The notes: a model not told the origin generated them from the letters alone. DNA of 64,000 nucleotides from Methanoregula sp. (GCF_028679125.1 NZ_JAJRCG010000013.1:1-64000), one strand, 5' to 3'; counted from the first letter of the stretch, positions 46,286 to 56,197 are shown. Program-made: numbers and translations.

Positions 46286-47268
46286 TGGCTCCCCTGACTC
46301 CGCTGAATGCCCGGATCTATTCCAAGCTGGGCCAGAGAGGATCGTTCTCTCTTGCGATTGAAGAGGTTGCAGCGCAGGATGAAGAACTGGTGGTGATGAC
46401 CGCCGACCTGACAACACTGACGGGGCTGACACGGTTCAAGGAGAAGTATCCCGGCAAGTTCCTGAACATTGGTATTGCGGAACAGAATATGATCTGCCTT
46501 GCTGCGGGGATGGCAAAAGAGGGAAAGAATGTATTCGTGACAACCTATGCCAATTTCCTTGCCATGAGAGCCTACGAGCAGATCCGGATCCAGCTCGGGT
46601 ATATGCAGTTTCCCGTCAGGGTCATTGGTACCGGTAGCGGTCTTGCCATGGGGATGTCCGGGAATACTCATTATGGGATTGAGGATATTGCTCTCATGCG
46701 GGCCGTTCCCGGTCTTATGGTGGTCTCTCCGGCCGATGGAGCGGAAACCACAAAGGTCATCCATGAGGCAGCACACTATCCCGGGCCCGTGTATGTGCGC
46801 CTGAGCGGTGTGATGAATACCCCTATCGTCTATACTGAAGAGTACCCGTTTGCATTTGGGAAAGCGGTACGACTGCGGGAGGGAGATGATGTGGCGGTTA
46901 TTGCAACCGGTACCATGGTGCATGAATCGATCCGTGCCGCTGAATTGTTAAAGGAGAAAGGCATCTCTGCATCCGTTCTTAACATGCATACGATAAAACC
47001 CCTTGATACTGCGGCAATCCGGAATGCCTGCACCCGGTCAAACCTCATTGTGACGGTTGAGGAACATTCGATCATTGGAGGTCTGGGAAGTGCTGTGGCG
47101 GAATGTATCAGTGAAACTGCGGGTAGCCCCCGGCTTTTACGCATCGGAATTCCGGATGCTTTCCAAAAAGTCGGGGATTACCGGTATCTCCTTGAGCAGA
47201 ATGGGCTTTCCGCTCCCCAGATTGCAGAGAAAATTTCCATTACCTTTGGTCCGGGCTTTCGGTCATGA
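46285..47268 (+). CDS. Transketolase-like protein, C-terminal half
   Basis: The 327-residue subunit has the pyrimidine-binding domain (NIGIAEQNMICLAAGMA, where Glu activates TPP) and the C-terminal domain (VAVIATGTMVHESIRAAELLKEKGI, TVEEHSIIGGLGSAVAE). It works as a complex with the preceding protein. ATG 46285 overlaps the previous stop, so stoichiometry is set by translational coupling. Beyond it lies a 100-bp gap and then glycosyltransferases. Confidence 0.88.
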   Translation: MAPLTPLNARIYSKLGQRGSFSLAIEEVAAQDEELVVMTADLTTLTGLTRFKEKYPGKFLNIGIAEQNMICLAAGMAKEGKNVFVTTYANFLAMRAYEQIRIQLGYMQFPVRVIGTGSGLAMGMSGNTHYGIEDIALMRAVPGLMVVSPADGAETTKVIHEAAHYPGPVYVRLSGVMNTPIVYTEEYPFAFGKAVRLREGDDVAVIATGTMVHESIRAAELLKEKGISASVLNMHTIKPLDTAAIRNACTRSNLIVTVEEHSIIGGLGSAVAECISETAGSPRLLRIGIPDAFQKVGDYRYLLEQNGLSAPQIAEKISITFGPGFRS

Positions 47269-47368
47269 TGACAGAAACTGAGTATACAGTAGTATTCCCT
47301 TTTTGGAATCCTCTCGAAAAGAGCCGGAAAATGTACTATGAATCCGGTGATGGGTCCGGGAAAAACAG

Positions 47369-48643
47369 ATGATACGTTGGGGCGTTGCGAGAATGACAGA
47401 CCAGGATCCGGCTGCAGGTTCATTGGCAGGGAGTGAAAAGGTACTGGGCGAAAGAACGCTTCTTGTCATCTCGCCGGATTTTCCTGCCCAGGATAACCGG
47501 TACATGGGATCGCTCTTTGTAAAGAACCAGCTTGAATCCCTGAAACATCATTTTAAACACGTTATCGTGATTGTCCCGGTACTCTTCAGTGGAGGAATAC
47601 TGCCAAATGACCGGTACTGCCACGATTACTCCTATGACAATATATCTGTCTATTATCCCCGGTGTTTTTTCTTTCCCCGAAGTGTATCCCTTCCCCTCAT
47701 AAAAAATTCCCAAAAATTCTCCTTTGATACCCGATTGTCTGCAGTTCAGAACCTGATCGAAAAGAAGCACCTTCAGTTTGATCTGATTCATGCGCATTTT
47801 ACATGGCCATCAACATATATTGCGACCCGGTTGAAGGAACAGTACCATATTCCCGTAGCAGCCACCATCCATGAAGATTCCGGCTGGCTGAAGGAAGAGA
47901 TCCAAGACGCTAATCAGAGTCTGGTGGACTCCTGGAGGAATGCGGATGCACTTATCCGTGTGAACCGACAGGAAATACCCTTGTTGAAACAGTACAATGA
48001 TGCAGTGTTTTTTGTCCCGAACGGATTCTCACCCCTGTTTAAGCCCATGGATACACGGACATGCCGTTTACAACTCCAGGTATCCCTGGAAAAACCTGTA
48101 CTGTTCAGTGTCGGAGATCTTATTCCCCGGAAAGGTTTTTCGTACCTGATCGATGCGTTGACGATTGTCAGAAGGCAGTATCCGAATATCATCTGTTACA
48201 TTGGTGGCCATGGGCCGGAGGAGAAAAATCTCCGGCGGCAGATCCGGGATAACCACCTGGAAGATAGGGTTATTCTCCTGGGATCCATCCCGGAAGATAT
48301 ACTCCCCCTGTGGATGAATTGTGCAGATCTCTATGCCCTTCCGAGTCTCCAGGAAAGTTTCGGTATCGTGCAGATCGAAGCGCTTGCCTGCGGGAAACCG
48401 GTAATTGCAGCCCGGAATGCCGGCAGCAGGGAGATTGTGGTCTCTGATGATATCGGCGTATTATGTGACCCTCATGATTCGGATTCCCTGGCATGTGCAC
48501 TTGTTCAGGGACTGAGTCGGAAATGGGATCATCAGAAAATTCTTGCATACTCGGAAAAGTACTCCTGGGAAATGGTTGTTAAGTCAATACTCCCCATTTA
48601 TATACGGATTATAAGGAACAACCGGACGCATGACCCGCCATAA
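47369..48643 (+). CDS. GT4-family glycosyltransferase
   Basis: The 424-residue GT-B enzyme transfers sugars from a nucleotide donor. The N-terminal acceptor domain (LLVISPDFPAQDNRYMGSLF) and the C-terminal donor domain (FSVGDLIPRKGFSYLIDAL; SLQESFGIVQIEALACGKPVIA, the EX7E-type site) are both complete. An in-frame ATG at 47393 lies a little closer to the domain and is an alternative start. The gene overlaps the next glycosyltransferase by 14 bp. There is no signal peptide; it works on the inner membrane face. Confidence 0.85.
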   Translation: MIRWGVARMTDQDPAAGSLAGSEKVLGERTLLVISPDFPAQDNRYMGSLFVKNQLESLKHHFKHVIVIVPVLFSGGILPNDRYCHDYSYDNISVYYPRCFFFPRSVSLPLIKNSQKFSFDTRLSAVQNLIEKKHLQFDLIHAHFTWPSTYIATRLKEQYHIPVAATIHEDSGWLKEEIQDANQSLVDSWRNADALIRVNRQEIPLLKQYNDAVFFVPNGFSPLFKPMDTRTCRLQLQVSLEKPVLFSVGDLIPRKGFSYLIDALTIVRRQYPNIICYIGGHGPEEKNLRRQIRDNHLEDRVILLGSIPEDILPLWMNCADLYALPSLQESFGIVQIEALACGKPVIAARNAGSREIVVSDDIGVLCDPHDSDSLACALVQGLSRKWDHQKILAYSEKYSWEMVVKSILPIYIRIIRNNRTHDPP

Positions 48644-49529
48644 CCCTCTCGTATCAGTTGTAACGCCATCGTTCAACAAAGGACCCTTCATCAAAGAGAC
48701 AATCCAGAGTATCCAGGACCAGAGTTATTCTCATATTGAGCATATTGTCATTGACGGGGGCTCAACAGATGAGACGCTCGCAATCCTGAAAAAGTATGAA
48801 GGGCAGATCTCCTGGGTCTCGGAGCCGGATCGGGGTCAGTCGCACGCGATTAACAAGGGGTGGGAGAGGGCTCGGGGAGAGATCATCGCGTACCTGAATG
48901 CCGATGACACCTATACCCGCGATGCTGTTGAAACTGCGGTTACTTACCTGAATGAACATCCCGATGTTGGCATGGTCTACGGAGATGGCATCATGACCGA
49001 TGAGAGGGGTCGGTTTCTTGAAGAGGGACGCGCCGGTGAATTCAGCCTGAGAGAACTCGTGTATTGTCGTGATGCCATCCTCCAACCCGCGGTATTCCTC
49101 CGGAAATCTGTGTATGACCGGATAGGCGGTATTGATGAGAGCCTGCATCTTGCCATGGACCTCGACTACTGGATCCGTGTCGGGCTTCTCTTTCAGGTTG
49201 TTCATATCCCTCACATCCTTGCTACCGCAAAAGTATACGGAGATGCAAAGAGCGTTGCACTGATGCACAGGTACGTGAGTGATTACGAGCATATTCTGGA
49301 GAAAGTGTTTGCAGATTCGTACCTGCCCCCTGAACTGGCTGCCGAAAAAAATGCTGTTTATAATTACGTGTATGTCAAAGGGGGACTCGATTTTATCCAC
49401 CTGGGTAGGAGACGGGAAGGGATGCGGTACCTCGGGAAGGCATTCCGGATGAACCCGTTCCGGTGTGCGGGGAATGTGCTCGCCCTTCTCGGGCGATATG
49501 GTTACCGGAATATTATCGGACGTCGATAA
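48630..49529 (+). CDS. GT2-family glycosyltransferase
   Basis: The 299-residue GT-A enzyme has the opening VSVVTPSFNKGPFIKETIQSI, IDGGSTDETLAIL and the DxD-type metal motif NADDTY. A late AMDLDYWIRVGLLF box and a C-terminal helical tail follow. It transfers a sugar from a nucleotide donor to a growing glycan. The gene overlaps the GT4 gene by 14 bp, so the two transferases are made together. Convergent with the minus-strand GT4 gene downstream. Confidence 0.85.
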   Translation: MTRHNPLVSVVTPSFNKGPFIKETIQSIQDQSYSHIEHIVIDGGSTDETLAILKKYEGQISWVSEPDRGQSHAINKGWERARGEIIAYLNADDTYTRDAVETAVTYLNEHPDVGMVYGDGIMTDERGRFLEEGRAGEFSLRELVYCRDAILQPAVFLRKSVYDRIGGIDESLHLAMDLDYWIRVGLLFQVVHIPHILATAKVYGDAKSVALMHRYVSDYEHILEKVFADSYLPPELAAEKNAVYNYVYVKGGLDFIHLGRRREGMRYLGKAFRMNPFRCAGNVLALLGRYGYRNIIGRR

Positions 49530-49585
49530 AAATCCAGATAACCCCGAAATATTTGATAAAAAATCGTTGGTTACCCAGGAATTTT

Positions 49586-50749
49586 TTAATGGTAGTGTTC
49601 TAAAGCGGTCTCGTACACTTTTTTTGTCATGGCTGCGGTTTTTTCCCAGGAGAATAATTTCGCTCGTTCGCGACTCCGGGCGATCAGATTTGCCCTTATG
49701 CTCTCATCGGCGATGATCCGTTCAACGCTGTCTGCCAGTGATGCACCGTCAACAGGATCGAAGTAGAGCGCTGCATCGCCCCCGACTTCCGGAAGCGAGC
49801 TGGTATTGCTCAGGAGTGCCGGGCAGCCACAAGAAAATGCTTCCAGAACAGGAATACCGAATCCTTCATACAATGAGGGAAAAATAAACGCATATGCGTT
49901 ATTATACAACTGCACCAGGGTGGCATCATCTGCTGGAAAATTGTGCACCCGTGAGACCAAGCCTATTTCGCGTATCAGTTTTTTTTCTGAATCCGTGAAT
50001 TTTCCCCCGCCGGCACACACGAGGTGCATATTGACTTCCTTTTTCAGTACCGGGGAGAGTGCCTTGATCATGAATGTGAAATTTTTGTAACTGAATCTGT
50101 TCCCGCAAAACAGAAGATATTTTTCAGGGATATTCTTTTCCCCGCCAAGCCGGGGGAGTGGTGGATCTTTTTCCGGATTGAATGAACTTGCAAGGTGGAT
50201 TACCTGTATCCTATCCGGATCCATCCCCAGAAACTTCACAATATCTTTTTTGGTATTATCAGAAATTGCAATAATCTGCGTTGCATCTTCAACAAGCCTT
50301 TTTTTCCACGCAGGTGCAGGATCACGTCGGTCAAAATTGTCCGGATATGTTTCCTGAATCATATCATAAATTGTCACAATGTACGGACGCTTTTTAAGAT
50401 ATTTCAGAAAATATGGCTGATAATAAGTCGGGTGAAAAACGTCAAAATCCTGTGCCTGTAACTGCTTTATCGCCTCATGCTGGTTGTTGAAGATGTGATT
50501 CATGAAATTTACATGAATTTTTCTCTGGATATCCATGAAAAAACGGGAGTCCGAGAGATTGTCTCTATGTGTCCAGTACCGGTTCAGTTGAGGCATCTGA
50601 GCCAGATGATCATTTTGCGAATAGCGCAATGTGAGACGAAAATTGATCATCCTGTCATGAGAATATTGATTCATCAGTTCGCAAAAATACCGGGAGATCC
50701 CTCCAAAGTACTGGATGGTAAATATCTGATGGTCATAGAGAATTTTCAT
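49586..50749 (-). CDS. GT4-family glycosyltransferase (Rv-like WbaZ type)
   Basis: The 387-residue GT-B enzyme has the N-terminal FGGISRYFCELMNQY glycine loop and the C-terminal box SLYEGFGIPVLEAFSCGCPALLSNTSSLPEVGGDAALYF, a standard EX7E-type donor site. It probably uses GDP-mannose or a UDP-hexose (inference from family). GAGGGA lies just before the ATG. It is transcribed against the previous genes and diverges from the next glycosyltransferase over about 500 bp of gene-free DNA. Confidence 0.85.
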   Translation of the reverse strand: MKILYDHQIFTIQYFGGISRYFCELMNQYSHDRMINFRLTLRYSQNDHLAQMPQLNRYWTHRDNLSDSRFFMDIQRKIHVNFMNHIFNNQHEAIKQLQAQDFDVFHPTYYQPYFLKYLKKRPYIVTIYDMIQETYPDNFDRRDPAPAWKKRLVEDATQIIAISDNTKKDIVKFLGMDPDRIQVIHLASSFNPEKDPPLPRLGGEKNIPEKYLLFCGNRFSYKNFTFMIKALSPVLKKEVNMHLVCAGGGKFTDSEKKLIREIGLVSRVHNFPADDATLVQLYNNAYAFIFPSLYEGFGIPVLEAFSCGCPALLSNTSSLPEVGGDAALYFDPVDGASLADSVERIIADESIRANLIARSRERAKLFSWEKTAAMTKKVYETALEHYH

Positions 50750-51256
50750 GTTTCCCTCATATATTATCTCGATGCAGATTTACAGGATTCCAACCTTGAA
50801 AAATTATCTGACTGTCAGTCAGATTATACTTACTCTCACTTCCATGTATCGGGATTCGTGATGTTTTCATCATTATTGGAAAACTTCCGTGACCGGCAGC
50901 TTTTTTCCCCCTTCCAATTCATGCTTTTTATGAAGTTAATTCTCAATCTTAATTCCCCTGAGATAATAACGATTCAAATAATTATGAATGGTGACCGTTT
51001 TGTTTCAGAAATATGCCCTATCGATATCCGTGGGAAATTTTTTTATCATTGTGATCATCAGGCCATGAAACCGGGAATGATTCTTTAATTCACAGATTTA
51101 TTTCAGTTTAAATGAAGATCTCACGCAGGTAGTGTACCGAATCCCGGCAATAGGGAAATTGATATAAATCCTGGTATCGGTATGCATTATCTAAAAGCAG
51201 AACATATCAATAATTATAGATTTATCCGGATAGGAAATCTGGTTTTTCATGGGGAA
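50750..51256. other. 507-bp divergent intergenic region
   Basis: AT-rich DNA between two divergent glycosyltransferase genes. It holds a TATA box (gatataaat, 51161-51169) for the plus-strand gene and a perfect 8-bp inverted repeat at 50806-50824. A frame across it (50477-51088) overlaps the minus-strand gene and is not credible. Confidence 0.55.
50806..50824. promoter_or_regulatory. Perfect inverted repeat, possible operator
   Basis: ATCTGACT-GTC-AGTCAGAT has 8-bp arms and lies 57 bp upstream of the minus-strand glycosyltransferase start. The position suits a regulator-binding site, but no regulator is identified. Confidence 0.4.
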
Positions 51257-52504
51257 ATGAGCAACATGCACACGTTTCAAAGGACTTTCATAAATCACTC
51301 GAAAAAAATATTGAGGCAAGTACATTCGATGGTTTTCAGGCCCAATGATCGTATCATCTGGAATTTTGACGAATACCTGCCCCCCTGCAACCTGACAGGA
51401 AGTGGAGCTGCGCCAAAGAAAGCTCTGGTATCGTATATTGTCAAACCTCTCCTGCCATGTCAGGGTAGACGGGATACCTCCACATTCAGCAACAATGGAA
51501 TAGCTCAGTATATCCCCCGGGCATTGAACGAACTGGGATATTCCGTTGACATTGTCAATTATGATAACCGGAAGTTTATCCCTACAAAAAAATATGACCT
51601 GTTTATCGGTCATACCGGTATAAATTTTGAGAATATCACTGAAAAACTGGACTCTCAATGCACAAAGATTTACTTCTCAACCGGTACGTACTGGAAATCC
51701 TGGAACCTTGCGGAGCAGAGTCGACGGGATGATCTCCAGAGTCGCAGAGGGGCCCAGTTGCCCGTCGATCGATTCATAGGGATTGATGAGGAATATGCAA
51801 ATACGGCTGCTGATGGGATTATCTGCCTGGGAAATGACGTTGCCAAAGAAACCTATAGCAAATTTCCCTCGGTAGTGAATATCAACAATGCGGTGTTTCC
51901 TGACAAGTATTCCATTGCGAATAAAAATTTCAATGCAGGACGTAATAATTTCCTCTTCTTCAATGGCTGGGGCAATGTGCATAAAGGATTGGATTTATTA
52001 CTTGATGCATTCACTCAACTTGACCAGCACCTCTATGTGCGACAGGATATAGAACCGGCCTTTTTGAAAATATATAAAAAGGAACTGACCGAGTATCCGA
52101 ATATTCACCTGGTACCGTTCCTGGAAAAACCCTCGAAGGATTTTTTCTCTCTCATGGATACCTGTAATTTTATCATTTCCCCGACATGTGCCGAAGGGCA
52201 GCCGGGCTCTGTCATCGAATGTATGGCCCACGGGTTAATTCCCCTCTTGAGCAGGGAAGCGAATATCGATACCAAAGAATTCGGTCTCACTTTCAAAGAG
52301 AACCGCGCTGAAGAGATCATTTCTGTTGTGCGTGAAGTTTCTCAAAAACCTGAAGCATGGTATAAGGACAAATCTTCACAGACTCTTGAAGAGATCCGGA
52401 ATTATTATACTCCGGAGCAATTTCTTAAAAACATGAAAAGTGCTGTCCAGACAATTGTCCAGAACAAATCACAGACCTTGACAAAAACTCAGAATATCAC
52501 GTAG
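51257..52504 (+). CDS. GT4-like glycosyltransferase
   Basis: The protein has about 415 residues. The N-terminal domain includes STFSNNGIAQYIPRALNELGYSVDIVNYD. The donor domain has FLFFNGWGNVHKGLDLLLDAF and SPTCAEGQPGSVIECMAHGLIPLLS, a variant EX7E box. The start ATG 51257 is preferred to ATG 51182 because the TATA box predicts transcription start near 51190. ATG 51266 is another choice. DNA is AT-rich relative to the host. It is convergent with the flippase gene. Confidence 0.72.
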   Translation: MSNMHTFQRTFINHSKKILRQVHSMVFRPNDRIIWNFDEYLPPCNLTGSGAAPKKALVSYIVKPLLPCQGRRDTSTFSNNGIAQYIPRALNELGYSVDIVNYDNRKFIPTKKYDLFIGHTGINFENITEKLDSQCTKIYFSTGTYWKSWNLAEQSRRDDLQSRRGAQLPVDRFIGIDEEYANTAADGIICLGNDVAKETYSKFPSVVNINNAVFPDKYSIANKNFNAGRNNFLFFNGWGNVHKGLDLLLDAFTQLDQHLYVRQDIEPAFLKIYKKELTEYPNIHLVPFLEKPSKDFFSLMDTCNFIISPTCAEGQPGSVIECMAHGLIPLLSREANIDTKEFGLTFKENRAEEIISVVREVSQKPEAWYKDKSSQTLEEIRNYYTPEQFLKNMKSAVQTIVQNKSQTLTKTQNIT

Positions 52505-52586
52505 TAAGAATGTATTGAGACTGGTTTGGATACGCTTGCATTTGTGATGTTTTCATTGAAAAATGGTAATAAAATTCCTTCAGGTA

Positions 52587-54059
52587 TTACGGAATGCCGG
52601 GAAGATGCATGGTTACCAGTAATTCTTTCAGGTCGTTCCTGATCGTACGATCAATTCCAAGCACGGCGCAGAAATAGATTACCGCACTGAATGCCAGGAC
52701 AAGTATTAGGCCGATAAATGTCTGGACTGGCAGAACGGTTGTGTATGCCAGAAGGAACGCAACCATAATAAATGCAGAAATAATCAGATTGATGACGGAT
52801 CTCAAATCAACGCGGACATGTAGGGAAGATCTCAGTATGCCATATGCAAGAACCGCGTTCATCGACATGGTGACAAGCATCGCGATTGCAGCTCCTGATA
52901 TTCCCCATACCGGGATCAGCAGAATGTTCAGAATGATATTCATGATTGCTGAAGCCGCCGTGATATAGAATGAAATCCTTGGCATATCCATAGCATTCAG
53001 GCACGTTGTCTGGAGATACATGAAGATATTTGCAACCTGGACAAACAACAGGATGATGAGAATCGGTGCTCCGGATTCAAATGCAGCCCCGTAGAAGAAG
53101 TAGAGCAGTTTATCCGAAAGAATAATCCCGCCCGCAATTACCGGGATGGCCAGAAATAATGAATACGTGATGGCTCTTGCCAGTGCATATTCGATTAAGT
53201 GAAATTGTTTTTCTGCATGCCAGTTGCTGATCCGGGGGTACAAAACCACATGAAATGCGGTTACAAGGAATGAGGCAGCCGATGTCAACTGGAATGCAAC
53301 GCGGTAAATCCCGACATCGGCTTCTGTCATGAGGAGGCCAATGAGGATTGTATCTGCATAGTTGAATATGAGGAGACCCCCGGATGAGAGAAATGTCCAG
53401 ATGGAAAAAGAGAAGAGCCCTTTAAAATGGGAGAGATTGCAGTGCGTAAGACTCAGACGGATGAATTTCAGGTCAATCACAATTGCTACGATCATTCCTG
53501 CAATGAAGCCGGCGACAAGTCCCCCGACACTACAACCAACAAACACTGCCAGGATCTGAACCAGGTTTTTTGCTATGGTATTGAACAGGTTACTGACCTG
53601 CATGATCCCGACCTGTGCAGTTCCGTAGAGATTTGTTCCAGCAACACTTGCCAGTGTTCCAGCAATAAGTGCGATAATCAACCAGTAGATCAGTCCGTTA
53701 TTCTCCAGTCCTGCCAGATACGGGGAAAAAATAATGAACACGGCAATTGAGAGGCAGAGAAGCACCATCCGCATAATAAAAAATGCGGTAAAAAATTCGT
53801 TTTGTTCCTTCCCCTCACTGATCCTTTTTACTGCGGCCCCGCCAAGGCCCCCATCCCCAATCAGATCAAAAATTCCATAATATGCAAGGAAGAGGAAATA
53901 TGCACCAAGGACCGCGGGTCCAAGGAAATGGGCGAAATAGAATGTTGCAATATAGCCAAAGCCGGTGACGGCAAGGAGCGACCCGAATGACAGCAATGCC
54001 TGTCGCTGGATTGGGTTGATGGTCATGAAATCTGACAAGAGTTTCCTCAAAAAAATCAT
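52587..54059 (-). CDS. Wzx-like polysaccharide flippase (MATE/MOP superfamily)
   Basis: The 490-residue protein has about 12-14 transmembrane helices and the O-antigen-translocase family pattern (RQALLSFGSLLAVTGFGYIATFYFAHFLGPAVLGAYFLF near the N-terminus). It should flip a lipid-linked glycan across the membrane. The cluster also holds an ABC-2 permease, so two export routes may coexist. AT-rich codon use fits the cluster. The start at 54059 gives MIFLRKLLSDFMTINPIQRQALLSFG; internal ATG choices exist. Confidence 0.85.
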   Translation of the reverse strand: MIFLRKLLSDFMTINPIQRQALLSFGSLLAVTGFGYIATFYFAHFLGPAVLGAYFLFLAYYGIFDLIGDGGLGGAAVKRISEGKEQNEFFTAFFIMRMVLLCLSIAVFIIFSPYLAGLENNGLIYWLIIALIAGTLASVAGTNLYGTAQVGIMQVSNLFNTIAKNLVQILAVFVGCSVGGLVAGFIAGMIVAIVIDLKFIRLSLTHCNLSHFKGLFSFSIWTFLSSGGLLIFNYADTILIGLLMTEADVGIYRVAFQLTSAASFLVTAFHVVLYPRISNWHAEKQFHLIEYALARAITYSLFLAIPVIAGGIILSDKLLYFFYGAAFESGAPILIILLFVQVANIFMYLQTTCLNAMDMPRISFYITAASAIMNIILNILLIPVWGISGAAIAMLVTMSMNAVLAYGILRSSLHVRVDLRSVINLIISAFIMVAFLLAYTTVLPVQTFIGLILVLAFSAVIYFCAVLGIDRTIRNDLKELLVTMHLPGIP

Positions 54060-54256
54060 GGCTGTTCCATCCCGGTGATCATGGACATATCCCGCAATGC
54101 ACCGGATTTGGAGTACTGAGTGGAATCACGTGCACACTGGTGCCAGGGTTTGAGGGCATGGGAACAATCGTTCATTCAGGTATTCTTACTGGTTATCTCA
54201 ATTAACACTAAATTATGTTGCCGTTATCTTTAGTGAGAAAAATCCCGTTATGAAAA

Positions 54257-55285
54257 TCAGGACTGTGCCGGATAGTCCTGCTGGGTCTTAATCCACGCAA
54301 TGGTCCTGTCCAGCCCGTGTTCAAGGGAAGCCTTTGGTACCCACTTCAGAATCTCTTTTGCCTTCGTGACATCAGGCCGGCGCCGGAGCGGATCGTCCTC
54401 CGGTAACGGGTGGAATGACAACGAGGACTTCGATCCTGTCAGGTGAATGACCTTCTTCGCAAGTTCGAGCACCGTGATCTCGTTCACGTTGCCGATATTA
54501 ATGACCTGCCCTTCAGCAGCATCGAGCGCTGCAAGGCGGAGGAGCCCCTCTATCTGATCGGTCACGTAGGTGAAACTCCGGGTCTGTGAGCCATCGCCGA
54601 AGATAGTCAAAGGCTGGTTTTTCAACGCCTGGTCGATGAACCGGGGGATCACGCGACCGTAGATCCCGTCCAGCCGGATCCGCGGGCCGTACGTGTTGAA
54701 GATCCGGGCAATGCGCGTATTGAGGTGGTGCTGGCGGCGGTACGCGATCACGTATGCCTCGCCGCACCTCTTTGCCTCATCGTAGCAGCCCCTGGGACCA
54801 ATGGGGTTTACATTGCCGTAATAGGTTTCCGGAGTCGGTACAATATCCGGATTACCATATACTTCGCTGGTGGATGTGTACACGAGCCTTGCATTATGCT
54901 TCTTTGCGATCCCCAGTGCTACCATGACCCCCAGGGTATTTGACTTGAGAATCTGGATGGGGTAATGTTCGAATTCAAACGGCGATGCACGGCTTGCCAT
55001 CTCGAAAATATAGTCAAGGTGTGTATCCATAGCGATGGGAACCGAGATGTCGTGCTCGATAAAACGGAACCGTTCGTTTCCCATCAGTGACTGAATATTG
55101 CACTTCTGTCCGCTGGCAAAGTTATCGATGCAGGTGACCTCTGCGCCTAAATTGAGCAGGGTCTCGCACATCCATGAGCCGAGAAAACCCGCACCCCCGG
55201 TAACGAGGACTCGTTTGTCTTCGAAGGATATCTCTCCAAGGTTTTTCTGGATGGTTTTCAGTTCAGCACGTGAATCAAACGTCAT
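54257..55285 (-). CDS. UDP-glucuronate decarboxylase-like epimerase (UDP-xylose synthase)
   Basis: The 342-residue SDR enzyme has VTGGAGFLGSWMCE at the NAD-binding loop and a UXS-type YDEAKR catalytic segment (GPRGCYDEAKRCGEAY), with STSEVYG and IFNTYGPR. It probably decarboxylates UDP-glucuronate to UDP-xylose. An unusual N-terminal extension of about 20 residues precedes the Rossmann fold. It overlaps galU by four bases, and ugd lies just upstream on the same strand, which supports the pathway call. Confidence 0.82.
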   Translation of the reverse strand: MTFDSRAELKTIQKNLGEISFEDKRVLVTGGAGFLGSWMCETLLNLGAEVTCIDNFASGQKCNIQSLMGNERFRFIEHDISVPIAMDTHLDYIFEMASRASPFEFEHYPIQILKSNTLGVMVALGIAKKHNARLVYTSTSEVYGNPDIVPTPETYYGNVNPIGPRGCYDEAKRCGEAYVIAYRRQHHLNTRIARIFNTYGPRIRLDGIYGRVIPRFIDQALKNQPLTIFGDGSQTRSFTYVTDQIEGLLRLAALDAAEGQVINIGNVNEITVLELAKKVIHLTGSKSSLSFHPLPEDDPLRRRPDVTKAKEILKWVPKASLEHGLDRTIAWIKTQQDYPAQS

Positions 55286-56169
55286 GATTTATTCTCTTTC
55301 AGTAACTCGGATAAAAATGGCCGGAGATCCTTTGCAAATTCTTCCCGTTCGAGCGTCAGTTCGATACTGGATTTCATCCAGCCCAGTTTGTCACCGATAT
55401 CATACCGGCGGCAGTTGGTGACAAGGCCGAGAGGTCGATCCAGTTTTCGGAGTGCATCGGTGAGTTGGATCTCACCCCCGTACCCGGAAGGAATCTCATG
55501 TAATAACGGGAAGATCTCCGGGGGAAGGATGTACCTTCCGATTGCACCGAGATTCGAGGGAGCGTTCTCCGGAGCAGGCTTCTCGACAATATCGCGGATC
55601 TCATAGACGCCCTTTTCGATCTCTTTTCCATCTATAATGCCGTAATCCTTGATCTTATATTCCGGCACGGGTTCAACGGCAATAACCGGGCGGTGGTACC
55701 GGTCAAAGGCATCCATCATCTGGCGGGTACAGGGACCGGCGTTTTTGGGCGAAATGCAGATCGTGTCCCCGAGGAGAACGGCAAACGGCTCATTGTCACA
55801 GTGGCGTTCGGCATGGAGAACTGCATTTCCCAGTCCCTTCTGCTCCCGCTGCCGGATGAAGTGAATGTCCGGGAAATCCGAGAGGGATTGCAATGACTCC
55901 ACGAACGGGTTTGTCTCATGCCCGGTGAACCTGGCCTCCAGTTCAAAACACCGGTCGAAATGATCCTCAATAGCCCGCTTGTTGCGCCCGGTGATGATAA
56001 GGATGTCTTCGATACCGGAGAGGATTGCCTCTTCCACAACGTACTGGATGACCGGCTTGTCGACAACCGGGAGCATCTCCTTTGGCTGTGCCTTGGTGAT
56101 CGGTAAAAACCGGGTCCCAAGTCCTGCTGCGGGAATGACAACCTTTCGCACGCTCTGTTTTTTTGTCAT
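55282..56169 (-). CDS. galU: UTP-glucose-1-phosphate uridylyltransferase
   Basis: The 295-residue enzyme makes UDP-glucose from glucose-1-phosphate and UTP. KVVIPAAGLGTRFLPITKAQPKEMLPVVDKP is the nucleotidyltransferase signature. GLGNAVLHAE and a late YDIGDKLGWMKS are family segments. The start ATG 56169 has GAAGGGG upstream; a longer frame to 56289 runs into ugd. It lies 28 bp after ugd and overlaps the decarboxylase gene, so the three act as one nucleotide-sugar operon. Confidence 0.95.
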   Translation of the reverse strand: MTKKQSVRKVVIPAAGLGTRFLPITKAQPKEMLPVVDKPVIQYVVEEAILSGIEDILIITGRNKRAIEDHFDRCFELEARFTGHETNPFVESLQSLSDFPDIHFIRQREQKGLGNAVLHAERHCDNEPFAVLLGDTICISPKNAGPCTRQMMDAFDRYHRPVIAVEPVPEYKIKDYGIIDGKEIEKGVYEIRDIVEKPAPENAPSNLGAIGRYILPPEIFPLLHEIPSGYGGEIQLTDALRKLDRPLGLVTNCRRYDIGDKLGWMKSSIELTLEREEFAKDLRPFLSELLKENKS

Positions 56170-56197
56170 GAAATCCCCTTCGATCGCGGGGCTCCGT

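Noticed and set aside
50477-51088. 203-codon plus-strand frame in the divergent intergenic region
   Set aside because: More than half of it is antisense to the minus-strand glycosyltransferase, and it has no ribosome-binding site or recognisable domain.
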